From Plastoroseomonas hellenica (GTDB taxonomy: Bacteria; Pseudomonadota; Alphaproteobacteria; Acetobacterales; Acetobacteraceae), in the NCBI RefSeq assembly GCF_018129085.1, contig NZ_JAAGBB010000031.1, forward strand, positions 1 through 64,000: a DNA stretch of 64,000 nucleotides, in the 5' to 3' direction. Of the stretch, positions 17,344 through 26,611 are shown piece after piece (position 1 is the first letter of the stretch; each line of letters begins with the position of its first letter). The notes under the pieces were generated by a model. That model saw only the letters and a list, made by a program, of their open reading frames with translations, was not told the origin of the DNA and made no database searches. A program made the translations under genes and the position numbers.

Positions 17344-17472
17344 CACCCCCTCCATGGCGTTCGGCAAACCCGAAGCCTCCCATCGCATAAGACGGTTACG
17401 CCGGATGTTCCACCTCATGCCACGCTGGCCAGGAAGGGGCGGTTAGGCTGCCCAGGGCGTTTGCGAGGTGGG

Positions 17473-18489
17473 ATGAAGGACTTCGACGCAGCATTTGCCG
17501 AGGCATCGCCCGGGACCCGGTTCCGGGCGCGCATCCCTTTCGGCCAGACCGCCTCCGGCCTTCCGCTCGGCATCCCAATCGTCGGCCTGCGCGGACGGCA
17601 GGACGGCCCCTGCCTCTGGATCAACGGCCAGGTCCATGGCGACGAGATCAACGGCATCCTGGCCGCTTTCGATTTCATCAACGGTTTGGACCCGGCAGCA
17701 CTCCGCGGCAGCGTGGTGCTGTCCACCACCGCCAATCCGCTGGCGCTCGACGCGCGCACCAAGAAGACGACGCTCGACGACGAGGATCTCGACCAGGCCT
17801 TCCCGGGCCGCGCCGACGGCTTCGCCACCGAGCGCATGGCGGCGGCGCTGTTTCGCCCGATCGCCGCGCATGCCGACGTCACCGTCAACATGCATTCGCA
17901 CGGCACGCGCTACGACAGCGCGCCCTATGCGGTCTACAAGCTGCATCCCAAGGCGGTGGTGGCGGAAGCGGCGCTGCTGCGCCTGACCGCGCATTTCCAT
18001 CCGATGGCGACCTGCCGCATGTCGGTGATGCCCGGGCAGGGCGAGCTGCCGGGCAACATCGCCGGCGCGCTCGACTATCAGCTCCTCGAACACGGCCGCG
18101 CCGCCTTCATGATCGAGCTCGGCGGCGGCGGCCGCGCGGAACCCGCCTTCATCGACCAGGCGGTGCGCGGCTTCCGCTCGCTCGCGGCCGATCTCGGCCT
18201 GCTGCCCAATGCGCCCGTCGATCTGGCCGCGACGCTGCGCCGGGTGACCGCGCGCGGCCACGTCACCGCCGATCGCGGCGGCTTCGCCCGGCAGGCGGCG
18301 GCTATCGGCACGGTCGCCGCCGCAGGCACGCCGCTGCTCCGCCTCTGCGACGCCTATGGCGAGGCGCTGCCGCCCATCTGCCTGCCGCGGGACGTCTTCA
18401 TCCTGGGGTTGCGGCGGGATCCCGTCGTCCACACCGGCGACCGCCTCGCCTATGTCGCCCGCGAATGGGACGAGGTCCGGATTTCCTGA
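17473..18489 (+). CDS. Succinylglutamate desuccinylase/aspartoacylase-family zinc deacylase (M14-like)
   Basis: A 338-residue cytoplasmic zinc hydrolase. His55-x2-Glu58 (NGQVHGDE) and a third ligand at His141 or His143 (NMHSHGT) form the metal site, and Glu215 in MIELGG is placed as the catalytic base. The family removes acyl groups from N-acylated amino acids or related small amides. The start at ATG 17473 gives the normal length; the open frame upstream runs antisense through the LysR gene and is not coding. It is the first gene of a three-gene unit with a TctC-type receptor and an MmgE/PrpD protein, so the operon probably degrades an imported carboxylate or acyl amino acid. Confidence 0.9.
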   Translation: MKDFDAAFAEASPGTRFRARIPFGQTASGLPLGIPIVGLRGRQDGPCLWINGQVHGDEINGILAAFDFINGLDPAALRGSVVLSTTANPLALDARTKKTTLDDEDLDQAFPGRADGFATERMAAALFRPIAAHADVTVNMHSHGTRYDSAPYAVYKLHPKAVVAEAALLRLTAHFHPMATCRMSVMPGQGELPGNIAGALDYQLLEHGRAAFMIELGGGGRAEPAFIDQAVRGFRSLAADLGLLPNAPVDLAATLRRVTARGHVTADRGGFARQAAAIGTVAAAGTPLLRLCDAYGEALPPICLPRDVFILGLRRDPVVHTGDRLAYVAREWDEVRIS

Positions 18490-18502
18490 TGTCGGAGGCT
18501 GC

Positions 18503-19486
18503 ATGATGACGCTTCGGCGGCGCGCATTCCACGGCCTGGCGGCGGCATCGCTGCTCGGCACCGGCTCCGCGGCGCGCGCGCAGGAGCGATGGCCGGCGCG
18601 CCCGATCAGCTTCATCGTCACCTATGCGCCGGGCGGCTCCGCCGATCTGCTGGCCAGGGCACTGGCGCCGGGCATGGCCGAATTCCTGGGCCAGCCGGTG
18701 GTGGTCGAGAACCGGGCCGGCGCCGGCGGCAATGTCGGCAGCGCCATCCTCGCTCGCGCGGCGCCGGACGGCTACACGATCGGCATGGGCGCGACGGGCT
18801 CGCACGCCATCAACAAGGCGCTGTTCGGCGCGCGCCTGCCCTACGACCCGGAGGCCAGCTTCACGCCGATCTCCCTCATCCAGCAGCAGCCGAACCTGGT
18901 GCTGCTGGGCAATGCGGTGCCGGCGCGCGGCGTCGCGGAATTCGTCGCCTGGGCGAAGACGCAGGTCGGCGTGCAGTTCGGCACCTCCGGCGTCGGCTCC
19001 TCCCCGCACCTGACCGGCGCCATGATCGGCGACGCCTTCGGCATCGCCATGGAACATGTGCCCTACCGCAGCGGCGGCGAGGCGCTGACCGCGCTCGCCG
19101 CGGGCCAGGTGCCGGTCGTCATCGACAACATTATCACCGCCGCGCAGTTCGCGCTGGATGGGCGCGCCCGCGCGCTGGCCGTCAGCTCCGCCGCGCGCTC
19201 GGCGCTGCTGCCCGCGGTGCCGAGCTTCGCTGAATCCGGCGCGCCGGGCTTCGACCTCGTCTCCTGGCAGGCGCTGTTCGGCCCGGCCGGCCTGCCTGCC
19301 CCGATCGCCACGCGGCTGGGCGAAGCGCTGCGGCACGCGCTCCGGACGCCGACGGTGGACCGGCTGCTGCGCGAGGGCGGCGCCGAGCCGATCGGCGGCA
19401 CGCCGGAGGCGCTGGCGGCCTTCCTGGCCGCGGAGATCCCGAAATGGGCCCGGCTGGTGCGCCTCTCCGGCGCCGCGATCAACTGA
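18503..19486 (+). CDS. Bug/TctC-family periplasmic solute-binding protein
   Basis: A 327-residue tripartite tricarboxylate transporter receptor. An N-terminal RR-containing signal peptide ends near AARAQ, and the mature protein begins with the hallmark W-P-x-R-P-I block followed by APGGSADLLAR. Later GxxNV and an A-x-L-A-A-G-Q segment are typical. It binds a carboxylate in the periplasm. No TctA/TctB membrane genes lie nearby, as is common for Bug proteins in these bacteria. It starts 13 bp after the deacylase stop and precedes the mmgE/prpD gene. Confidence 0.92.
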   Translation: MMTLRRRAFHGLAAASLLGTGSAARAQERWPARPISFIVTYAPGGSADLLARALAPGMAEFLGQPVVVENRAGAGGNVGSAILARAAPDGYTIGMGATGSHAINKALFGARLPYDPEASFTPISLIQQQPNLVLLGNAVPARGVAEFVAWAKTQVGVQFGTSGVGSSPHLTGAMIGDAFGIAMEHVPYRSGGEALTALAAGQVPVVIDNIITAAQFALDGRARALAVSSAARSALLPAVPSFAESGAPGFDLVSWQALFGPAGLPAPIATRLGEALRHALRTPTVDRLLREGGAEPIGGTPEALAAFLAAEIPKWARLVRLSGAAIN

Positions 19487-19509
19487 CGCATGGCAAGCAA
19501 GGGAACCAT

Positions 19510-20865
19510 ATGACCACCAAGGCACTGGCCGATTTCGTCGCCACGCTCCGGTATGAGGATTTGCCCGAAGCGGTCGTCAGCCAGGCTTGTCGGCTCATCC
19601 TGGATGCCGTCGGCTGCGCGGTCTCGGCCTGGACCGAGGATCCCGAGAAGGCCCGCATCGCCCGCGACATTGCGACCCTCTACCCTGCTTCGCCTGGCGC
19701 TGGCGTCATCGGCGCTCCAGACGTTGTGGCGCAGCCGGCCTTCGCGGCGCTGGCCAACGGCATCCTCATCAACGCCGCCGACAACGACGACACCCACAAG
19801 CGCGCCCTCCTCCATGTCGGATCCGTCGTCGTGCCGACGGCGCTGGCCCTCGCCGAGACCGAGCGCCTCTCCGGCCGCGACCTGATCGTCGCCCTGGTCG
19901 CGGGCTATGAGGTTGCGGTGCGCGTCGGCATGGCCGTGATGCCGACGCATTACCGCTTCTGGCATTCGACCGCGACCAACGGCACCTTGGGCGCTGCCGC
20001 GGCGGCGGCCAAGGCGCTTCGCCTCGATGCCGCGGCGACCCGCATGGCGCTCGGCCTCGCCGGCACTCAGGCCGCCGGCCTCAACACCTTCTTCGAATCC
20101 GGCGACATGACCAAGAGCATCCATCCCGGCAAGGCCGCGCTGAACGGGGTGCTTTCGGCGCAGCTGGCCCGCCTCGGCGCCACCAGCCCGCCGACAATTC
20201 TGGAACACCCGAAGGGCTATCTCAACGCCTTCTCCCTGGAGCCCAAGCTGGAGGCCCTCACTGCCGGCCTCGGTGCCGAATGGGAGATCCTGCAGAACGG
20301 CTTCAAGTTCTTCCCCTCGATTCTCGCCAGCCATTCGCCAATCCAGGCGACGCTTGCCATCGTGCAGCGTCACGCGATCGATCCGGCGCGGATCGCGCGC
20401 GTCACCAATGAAACCTACACGACGGTGAGCACCCACTTCTCATCCAAAGAGGTGGGCTCGGTCATGGCGGCGCGGGTCTCGGTGCCCTATTGCATTGCGG
20501 TCGCGGCGGTGGACCGGGTGCTCACCCAGGCGCAATTCGCGCCAGCGCGCATCCACGATCCGCTGGTCCGTCAGGTGCTGTCGCGCACCGAGGTGATCGC
20601 CGATCCGGCGCTCGACGCGCTCTACCCGGCGAAGTTCCCGGCCCGGGTCACCATCACGCTTGATGACGGCCAAGCCTTCAGCGAGACGGTCCTGTTGCCG
20701 AAGGGTGATCCCGGCGCGCCACTCAGCGACCAGGAGATTGATGAGAAGTTCCAGGCCAATTGCGCGGGACTCTTGAGCGCGAACGCCGTCGATCGGCTGC
20801 GCGCCGCTATTCTTGGGCTGCCCGAAGCGGCTGCGACTGCAGGCTTTCCGGCTTTAACGCGCTAA
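19510..20865 (+). CDS. MmgE/PrpD-family protein
   Basis: A 451-residue MmgE/PrpD-family protein, the group that includes 2-methylcitrate dehydratase and related dehydratase or decarboxylase-like enzymes. The N-terminal LADFVATLRYEDLP, central ADNDDTHKRAL and FHSTATN-like RFWHSTATNGTLGAAAAAAK segments, and the KSIHPGKAA motif are characteristic. ATG 19510 lies 23 bp after the tctC stop. With the upstream deacylase it should act on an imported carboxylic acid. The exact substrate cannot be deduced. Confidence 0.9.
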   Translation: MTTKALADFVATLRYEDLPEAVVSQACRLILDAVGCAVSAWTEDPEKARIARDIATLYPASPGAGVIGAPDVVAQPAFAALANGILINAADNDDTHKRALLHVGSVVVPTALALAETERLSGRDLIVALVAGYEVAVRVGMAVMPTHYRFWHSTATNGTLGAAAAAAKALRLDAAATRMALGLAGTQAAGLNTFFESGDMTKSIHPGKAALNGVLSAQLARLGATSPPTILEHPKGYLNAFSLEPKLEALTAGLGAEWEILQNGFKFFPSILASHSPIQATLAIVQRHAIDPARIARVTNETYTTVSTHFSSKEVGSVMAARVSVPYCIAVAAVDRVLTQAQFAPARIHDPLVRQVLSRTEVIADPALDALYPAKFPARVTITLDDGQAFSETVLLPKGDPGAPLSDQEIDEKFQANCAGLLSANAVDRLRAAILGLPEAAATAGFPALTR

Positions 20866-21772
20866 TCGGAGCGGGCCGGGCCGCTCACCGCAGCAATCTG
20901 ATCTCCGCACGATCTGCACCGATGGGTAGCAGTTTGCCTGACAGTGATGACGGTCGCGCCTGAGACGGATCAGGAGAACACGGCCGCAAGAGGCGAGATT
21001 GATTGATGCGAGTTCGCGACCGACGGCATCCTTTCGCCATGTGGCCGCGCCCCTGAGCGCCACCAACCGCGCGGATCGGCGCGCCGGCGGCACAGACGAA
21101 GAGGAAGGCGATGTCGCCGGCGAAGCCGAGATCGAGCAGCGATCGAGAGCGCCTCCATCACCGCCCGCATCAGGGCGGCGGTTTCGCAGCGTGCCGTCCG
21201 CGGCGTAGCGCTCCGTCCAGATGGAGCCCTCAGCGGCGCCAACGAGGGTCGCGCCTTGATGAAAGGCATTGCGCAGTGCGAGGCCGGCGGCGGGCCGCGG
21301 CAGCAGGTCAGGCGAGAACAGCCCGGTGGCCATCACCGAGCGCGCCCGCAGTGGCACGCGTCGGCGCTGCACCGCCGGGTTCGTGCATCCCTGCCGGCCC
21401 TTGTCCCCTCTCCCGGAGCTGCCAATTCGATGAGCGGGCGCTCCAGCCCTCGGCGAGGCCGACCGTGCCCGCTAGGACCATCCAGCGCGCCATCCAGGCC
21501 TATGACGGCAGCGCCAGGACGCCAGCCTGAACGGCTCAGGTGCCCAGCCAGAGGCGCGGATCGGATGCGAACGGATCTGTCGACAGGACGGCTGCCTCGG
21601 CGCACGTGAATGCCGCGGATTCAGAAGCAGATTGGTCGCTGCTGGCGCAATTGCCCGCTCTGACCGTCAAAGCCCGACAGCGGCCCTTTACGGCGAGAGC
21701 GATCTCCCCAACCATGACCATTGGCGCGCTCGGGCTACGACGGTTCGGCCGGCACCGGCCTCGGGAGCGCTA
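20866..21772 (+). other. Long stretch with no recognisable intact gene
   Basis: Minus-strand frames here, for example around 21090-21370, contain protein-like pieces (LALRNAFHQGATLVG, ERYAADGTLRN) that switch frame, suggesting a decayed gene whose family was not identified. No plus-strand gene was found. The end of the stretch carries the GGGAG ribosome binding site for the methyltransferase at 21773. Confidence 0.4.
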
Positions 21773-22684
21773 ATGTCGATGGAGACAAGGGTGCGTTTTG
21801 ACTTCTACCTGAAGAATATCGACGCAGTCGAAGGCTGGCTTACTCCTACCACTGCCTTCATTTCCTATTTCTTGATGATTCACCAGACCGAACTTGGTAT
21901 CCGCGGCAATGCCTGCGAGATCGGTGTCCATCATGGAAAGTACCTGATCGCCCTCGCTTGTGCCCTAGCCGCAGAAGAATCGGCTCTTGCCGTGGATCTG
22001 TTCGAAGACCAGGATCAAAATATCGACGGATCAGGCTGCGGAGACCGCTCCATTTTGACGCGGAACTTTGGCCATTTCCTTCCCCCGGACAGTCTTGTCG
22101 TAAAAAAAGCGAATTCGCTCGACCTCGGTCCGGCTGACATTACAACCTATGGGATGCCACGCTTCTTTTCGGTCGATGGCGGCCATACTGAAGCGGTTAC
22201 GTGCCACGACCTCCGCCTCGCAGAACAGTCCGTTTGCCCAGGCGGCATCGTGGCGCTTGACGACATCCTGAACTACCACTGGACCGGTGTCCTAAGCGGC
22301 TATGCCCGATACAAGTACAATGGGGGAGGGCTGAAAGCCTTCGCGCTTGTGCCAAACAAACTCTTACTCTCGGATGCCGCCTTCGCGCCTAGGTATGGCA
22401 CTTTCATGCGCGATCGCTTTCCCCTTTTTGCGGAAAAGTTCGGCAAGGAAATGCTATCAGACCTGATCGACGTCTATGGCGATCGCCCGGACCTTCTCGA
22501 GATGCCGCTTCAGAAGATCGACCGACTGCAGCGGGACCTCGCCGCCGCCAACGAAAAGGCATCTCGCATGGACGCCGATAACGCCGAATTACGCGGCCAA
22601 CTGGCCCTGATCCTTCACTCGAAGCGGTATCGGCTCGCCTCGAAGTTCGCCGGCCTTTATCGCAGGGTGCTCGGCGGTGGCTGA
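21773..22684 (+). CDS. Class I SAM-dependent methyltransferase (Methyltransf_24 type)
   Basis: A 303-residue SAM methyltransferase. Motif I is ACEIGVHHGKYLIAL, the acidic end of strand 2 is in ALAVDLFEDQ, and FFSVDGGHT plus GGIVALDDI are typical of the Methyltransf_24 group that modifies sugars or glycans. The C terminus (about residues 245-290) is predicted to be helical and coiled-coil-like. The start at ATG 21773 has GGGAG upstream. It opens a run of glycan-modification genes on mixed strands, so a surface polysaccharide is the likely target. Confidence 0.85.
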   Translation: MSMETRVRFDFYLKNIDAVEGWLTPTTAFISYFLMIHQTELGIRGNACEIGVHHGKYLIALACALAAEESALAVDLFEDQDQNIDGSGCGDRSILTRNFGHFLPPDSLVVKKANSLDLGPADITTYGMPRFFSVDGGHTEAVTCHDLRLAEQSVCPGGIVALDDILNYHWTGVLSGYARYKYNGGGLKAFALVPNKLLLSDAAFAPRYGTFMRDRFPLFAEKFGKEMLSDLIDVYGDRPDLLEMPLQKIDRLQRDLAAANEKASRMDADNAELRGQLALILHSKRYRLASKFAGLYRRVLGGG

Positions 22685-22809
22685 TCGGCGCGGCATCACC
22701 GCACAGCACACCCCCGTATCCTCAGAGGCCCCCCGCGGTCGCACGATCTGCCACTCACGTCGCGGCGGCTGATCGCACCTTCTGTCACGCGTGGTAAAGG
22801 GATCCCGAC

Positions 22810-23712
22810 GTGTCGCGTGTATTGGCCTACGGCAGCAAAGGCATCGATGCGCGGCGCGTGCTGGTCTACGGCAATTGCCAAAGCCCCTATCTCGCCCGCC
22901 TGCTGAGCGGCATCGAGGGGCTCAACGACGACTATCAGTTCGTCTATGTGCCCAACCACGCCGCGCCAGGTGAGGACGTCGCCGAGCTGCCCGACTGGTG
23001 TTTCGAGAACGTCGCACTGCTGATCGAACAACACGACGACCGCGCCGTTGTCCCGGTGCGGGAGCACATGCGATCGCGCCTCAAGGCCGGCTGCCGTAAG
23101 ATCACGCATCCGACGTTCCTGCTGGCGTCGCTGTGGCCCTTCGAGTGCCCAGACCCTCGATCTCGCCCAGAGGCCGACCTCCTCTGGGGACGCTACCCAC
23201 ATGGAGACATGATAGGGTTGAAAGTCGCCGAGATGGGACTTCACGGTGACGCTGCCGTCGACGCCTATCTGAGCCTCTCCGCCCGCAAGATGCCGGACCT
23301 CATGGTGCGGCTGCAGCGCGATGTCGACAGGATGCGCCACTACGACCGCTGCTGCGACATCGCTCTCGCTGACTATGTACTCGACCGCTTCAGGCGCGAA
23401 CATACGTTCTGGACCTGGGGGCACACCGCCACCGCACCACTGGCGGAGCTGACACAGCGTCTATGGGCCGCGGCGCAACCGGTGATCGGGGGCAACGCAC
23501 AGGAGGCCGAACGCGGTATCGGGAGGATAGCCAGTCAGTTCGAGGGGATCGGCGAGCTTCAACTGCCGATTCATCCGATGGTGGCCGCGGCGCTCGACCT
23601 CACGTTCTGGTCGCCTGATAAGCGCTACCGGTGGTACGGGCAGCACTGGACCTTCCACGAGTACATCGCCCACTACATTAGCTACGATACCGGCTGGTCG
23701 GCCGTTCAATGA
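22810..23712 (+). CDS. WcbI-family polysaccharide biosynthesis putative acetyltransferase
   Basis: A 300-residue WcbI-type protein starting at GTG 22810. The family hallmark VLVYGNCQSPYLARLL occurs at about residues 17-32, followed by the SGNH-like core and HPMVAAALDLTFW near the C terminus. WcbI of Burkholderia is needed for capsule formation and binds CoA, hence the acetyltransferase suggestion. Its end overlaps the convergent methyltransferase gene by 7 bp. It supports reading this region as a surface-glycan locus. Confidence 0.85.
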   Translation: MSRVLAYGSKGIDARRVLVYGNCQSPYLARLLSGIEGLNDDYQFVYVPNHAAPGEDVAELPDWCFENVALLIEQHDDRAVVPVREHMRSRLKAGCRKITHPTFLLASLWPFECPDPRSRPEADLLWGRYPHGDMIGLKVAEMGLHGDAAVDAYLSLSARKMPDLMVRLQRDVDRMRHYDRCCDIALADYVLDRFRREHTFWTWGHTATAPLAELTQRLWAAAQPVIGGNAQEAERGIGRIASQFEGIGELQLPIHPMVAAALDLTFWSPDKRYRWYGQHWTFHEYIAHYISYDTGWSAVQ

Positions 23713-24557
23713 CTTCGCCTCCAATACCAGCACTTCGTGTCGACGGGCATCATGGCATCCGTGATCCCGCGCTCGCGTCGGAACGTGTCGACGGCCTCAC
23801 GGCAATACGTCCAATCGTCCTCGCCGTAATCGTCAATGATGATATAGCCGCCGGGCGACACGCGATCATACAGATGCTGAAGCGCAACCATGGTTGAATC
23901 ATGGTAATCCCCGTCCAACCGCAAAATGGAAAGCCGCTCGATCGGCGCCGCCGGCAGCGTATCCTCGAACCATCCTGGGAGAAATCGCACCTGCTCGTCG
24001 AGAAGACCGTAGCGCTGGAAATTTGCCCGCACCTCGTCGATGCCCGCCGCGAGGTGGCCGAATGCCTCTTGCATGACCGGACTGTGATGCGCTTTTGCTT
24101 CCTTCGGAAAGCGCACAGGGTCCGGCTCAGGCAAGCCTTCGAACGAATCTGCTACCCAGACGTGACGGTCGACGACGCCATAAGATTTCAAGATCGCGCG
24201 CATCAGGATGGTGGCGCCGCCGCGCCATACGCCGGTCTCGATCAGGTCGCCCGGAACGGCGCGCGCCAACACGTCCTCGACACAGGCCTGCAGATTGTCG
24301 AGACGGATCAGGGGAAGCATCGAAGCGGCCCGGCCCTGGATGTAATGCCTGCGGAAATCCAAGATGAAGCGAGGCCCACCGACGGCCGCATCCGGCTCGC
24401 CAGCATGCAAGGTATCCGTAAGCGTCTTTTTCAGGAGATCGAGATACAGAGCGGCCGCCGGTCCCCCCACGTCGTCCATGCCGCGGCTGACCGACTTGTT
24501 CTTGTTCACCGCAAGCTCCCCTTCTCCGTTCCGAGCCATGGCGAGAATATCCCACAT
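23706..24557 (-). CDS. TylF/MycF-family sugar O-methyltransferase
   Basis: About 283 residues of the TylF/MycF group, Mg-dependent O-methyltransferases of deoxysugars. Diagnostic pieces are GDLIETGVWRGGATILMRA, VADSFEGLPEPDP, RLDGDYHDST and GGYIIIDDYG. The start is uncertain: ATG 24557 overlaps the ATG of the divergent ACP gene (the two share the bases CATG), while ATG 24539 avoids overlap. It is convergent with and overlaps the wcbI-like gene by 7 bp. A second copy of this family occurs at 31861. Confidence 0.87.
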   Translation of the reverse strand: MWDILAMARNGEGELAVNKNKSVSRGMDDVGGPAAALYLDLLKKTLTDTLHAGEPDAAVGGPRFILDFRRHYIQGRAASMLPLIRLDNLQACVEDVLARAVPGDLIETGVWRGGATILMRAILKSYGVVDRHVWVADSFEGLPEPDPVRFPKEAKAHHSPVMQEAFGHLAAGIDEVRANFQRYGLLDEQVRFLPGWFEDTLPAAPIERLSILRLDGDYHDSTMVALQHLYDRVSPGGYIIIDDYGEDDWTYCREAVDTFRRERGITDAMMPVDTKCWYWRRSH

Positions 24558-24783
24558 GCCTTGTCTTAGATCATTGATCGCATCCGTGATGCAGGTGGAT
24601 GCGGCATCGCTCCGCGAGGAGGATGGCGTGGAGACCATGGCCATCTGGGACAGCCTGCGGGTGATCACGCTCGCTTCGATGATCGAGTTCCACTACGACA
24701 TCGTGCTCGCCAACGCTGACATCGAGAATCTGACGAGCGTGCAGCGCGTGCGAGACGTGGTCGCCCGCTATGCTCAATCCTGA
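24556..24783 (+). CDS. Acyl carrier protein partnered with FkbH
   Basis: A 75-residue acyl carrier protein. The phosphopantetheine site is WDSLR with Ser33, lying before the conserved helix II. Acidic residues dominate helices II and III. It overlaps the start of the FkbH gene by 14 bp, so the two are translationally coupled. FkbH/ACP pairs convert 1,3-bisphosphoglycerate into glyceryl-S-ACP or handle similar small acyl groups, and here the thioester could feed modification of a surface glycan. The ATG shares bases with the divergent methyltransferase start. Confidence 0.8.
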   Translation: MPCLRSLIASVMQVDAASLREEDGVETMAIWDSLRVITLASMIEFHYDIVLANADIENLTSVQRVRDVVARYAQS

Positions 24784-26611
24784 GGACATCGCCAAGGAGG
24801 TCGCGACGCTGCGCCAGCGGCTTGCCGGCCCGAAGCTCACGCTCGCCGATGTCACAGCCTGCGGGCAAGCGGCGAACCGCCTCGCCGAGGCGGCCGAAGC
24901 CGCCGCCCAGCCGGTGGAGCGCATCGCCCTCGCCGGCGATACCACGCTCGACCTGCTGGCGCAGGCGGTTGCTTGCGCGCTCCTCCAGGAAGGGATGCTA
25001 GCGCGAATCTTTGTGGCGCCTATTGGCACCGGTACCCAGCAGATCCTGGACAGCGGCTCCGACCTACACGCCTTCAGACCGGGCATGGTGCTCCTGGTGC
25101 CTGACTGGCGCAGCGCTATCGCGCCGCTGCCGACCGACAGCATGGCCGCAGCCGCGGCAGCGGATGCGGCTCAGATCGATATGTACCGGTCGCTGTGGGG
25201 CACTCTGACGGCGCGGCGTTATCGGGTCCTGCAGCAGACGCTCGTGCCGCCGCCCTGGACGCTGCGCGGCGTGGCCGATCGTCGCTCCCCTGCGTCGGTC
25301 GTGCGGCGGGTAGAGGCACTGAACGAAGCGCTCATCGACGCCAGCGACGGTCAAGTCACCTGGCTGGAGGCCGACCGTATGGCGGCGCAGGTCGGCCTTC
25401 ATGCCTGGTCCGCTCCGCGCTTCCACCATGCGGCGAAGCTCGGCTTCGATCCGCGCTTCCTGGTCGACTACCTGCCATGGTTCAGGGGCGCTTGGCGCGC
25501 CGCCACCGGCCGAGCGAAGAAGGTGCTGGTGGTCGACCTCGATGATACCCTCTGGGGCGGCACGATTGGCGATCTGGGGGTGGATGCCGTGGCACTCGGC
25601 CCGGCGCACGGCGCGGCCGGCGAAGCCTTTGCGTCGTGGCAGGACTATCTCGCCATGCTGGGCCGCCGCGGCGTGATCCTCGCGGTCTGCAGCAAGAATG
25701 CGCCGGAACATGCACTCGCCGGATTCGACCACCCGCATGCAGCGCTGCGCCGCGATGACTTCGCGTCCTGCGTCTGTTCATGGGATGACAAAGCCACGGG
25801 TCTGCGACGCATCGCCGCGGAATTGTCGCTCGGCGTCGATGCCCTGGTCTTCGCCGATGACAACCCGGCGGAGACAGCGCTCGTACGCCAGGTTCTGCCG
25901 GAGGTGGAGACCGTGGACCTCGGCGTCGATCCGGCGCAATTTGTCCAGCGCCTGGAAGCCGGGCATTGGTTTGACCTGCAAGCGCTGACCGAGGCCGATC
26001 TGCACCGGCGCGCAGCCTATGCCGGTCGTCGGCTTGCGCTCGAGACCCGGACCAGCACGGCCGATCTCAGCAGCTACCTGTCGGGTCTGCAAATGGCCGG
26101 ACGGCTCGATCCGGCCCTGGTAAAGGATTTGCCGCGCATCGCGCAGCTCGAGCTCAAGACGAACCAGTTCAATCTCACGACGCGCCGTTATTCCCAAGCC
26201 GAACTCGCCACCTTTGCGGCCCGGGAGGACCGCCTGCTGCTCACCTTCTCCTTGCGCGACAGATTCGCCAATCACGGCCTCACCGCCGCGATCGTCGCGG
26301 CCGCCGAAGGCGATACCCTCCGGATCGACAGCTGGGTCATGAGCTGCCGGATCTTCAGCCGCTCCGCCGAGCAATTCATCATCGTCAGGCTTGCGGAACT
26401 GGCCCGGTCGCGCGGCATTGGCACGCTGATCGGCGAATATGCTCCTACGGCCAGGAACGACGTGGTCGCCGATCTTTATCCGCGTCTCGGATTCTCCCCC
26501 TCTGGCAGCGGCGGCTTATGGCTCCGCCCTCTGGATCGCCCGCTCGATGATCTCGCTTGCTGGATTGCGGTTGAATCAGACCCGGCTACCCACCTCGATT
26601 CGAATGGATGA
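24770..26611 (+). CDS. FkbH-like HAD-IIIC family protein
   Basis: A 613-residue FkbH-like protein. The N-terminal part carries an SGNH-like region, and the HAD motif VVDLDDTLWGGTIGDLG places Asp256 and Asp258 as the phospho-transfer pair. Later motifs ICSKN-like AVCSKN and FADDNPAE follow, then a GNAT-like C-terminal domain with LGFS near the end. FkbH enzymes dephosphorylate 1,3-bisphosphoglycerate while loading the glyceryl unit on a carrier protein. The upstream ACP overlaps it by 14 bp and the downstream methyltransferase by 8 bp. Confidence 0.9.
   Translation: MLNPEDIAKEVATLRQRLAGPKLTLADVTACGQAANRLAEAAEAAAQPVERIALAGDTTLDLLAQAVACALLQEGMLARIFVAPIGTGTQQILDSGSDLHAFRPGMVLLVPDWRSAIAPLPTDSMAAAAAADAAQIDMYRSLWGTLTARRYRVLQQTLVPPPWTLRGVADRRSPASVVRRVEALNEALIDASDGQVTWLEADRMAAQVGLHAWSAPRFHHAAKLGFDPRFLVDYLPWFRGAWRAATGRAKKVLVVDLDDTLWGGTIGDLGVDAVALGPAHGAAGEAFASWQDYLAMLGRRGVILAVCSKNAPEHALAGFDHPHAALRRDDFASCVCSWDDKATGLRRIAAELSLGVDALVFADDNPAETALVRQVLPEVETVDLGVDPAQFVQRLEAGHWFDLQALTEADLHRRAAYAGRRLALETRTSTADLSSYLSGLQMAGRLDPALVKDLPRIAQLELKTNQFNLTTRRYSQAELATFAAREDRLLLTFSLRDRFANHGLTAAIVAAAEGDTLRIDSWVMSCRIFSRSAEQFIIVRLAELARSRGIGTLIGEYAPTARNDVVADLYPRLGFSPSGSGGLWLRPLDRPLDDLACWIAVESDPATHLDSNG

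Noticed and set aside
15670-17472. A long open extension that would join the ParB remnant to the deacylase in one 939-residue protein
   Set aside because: Most of it is antisense to the LysR gene, and only the part from 17473 matches the deacylase family. The continuous frame is a GC-content accident.
20854-21372. A 172-codon minus-strand frame overlapping the MmgE/PrpD end
   Set aside because: Parts look protein-like, but the frame changes character repeatedly and no family or start signal could be identified.
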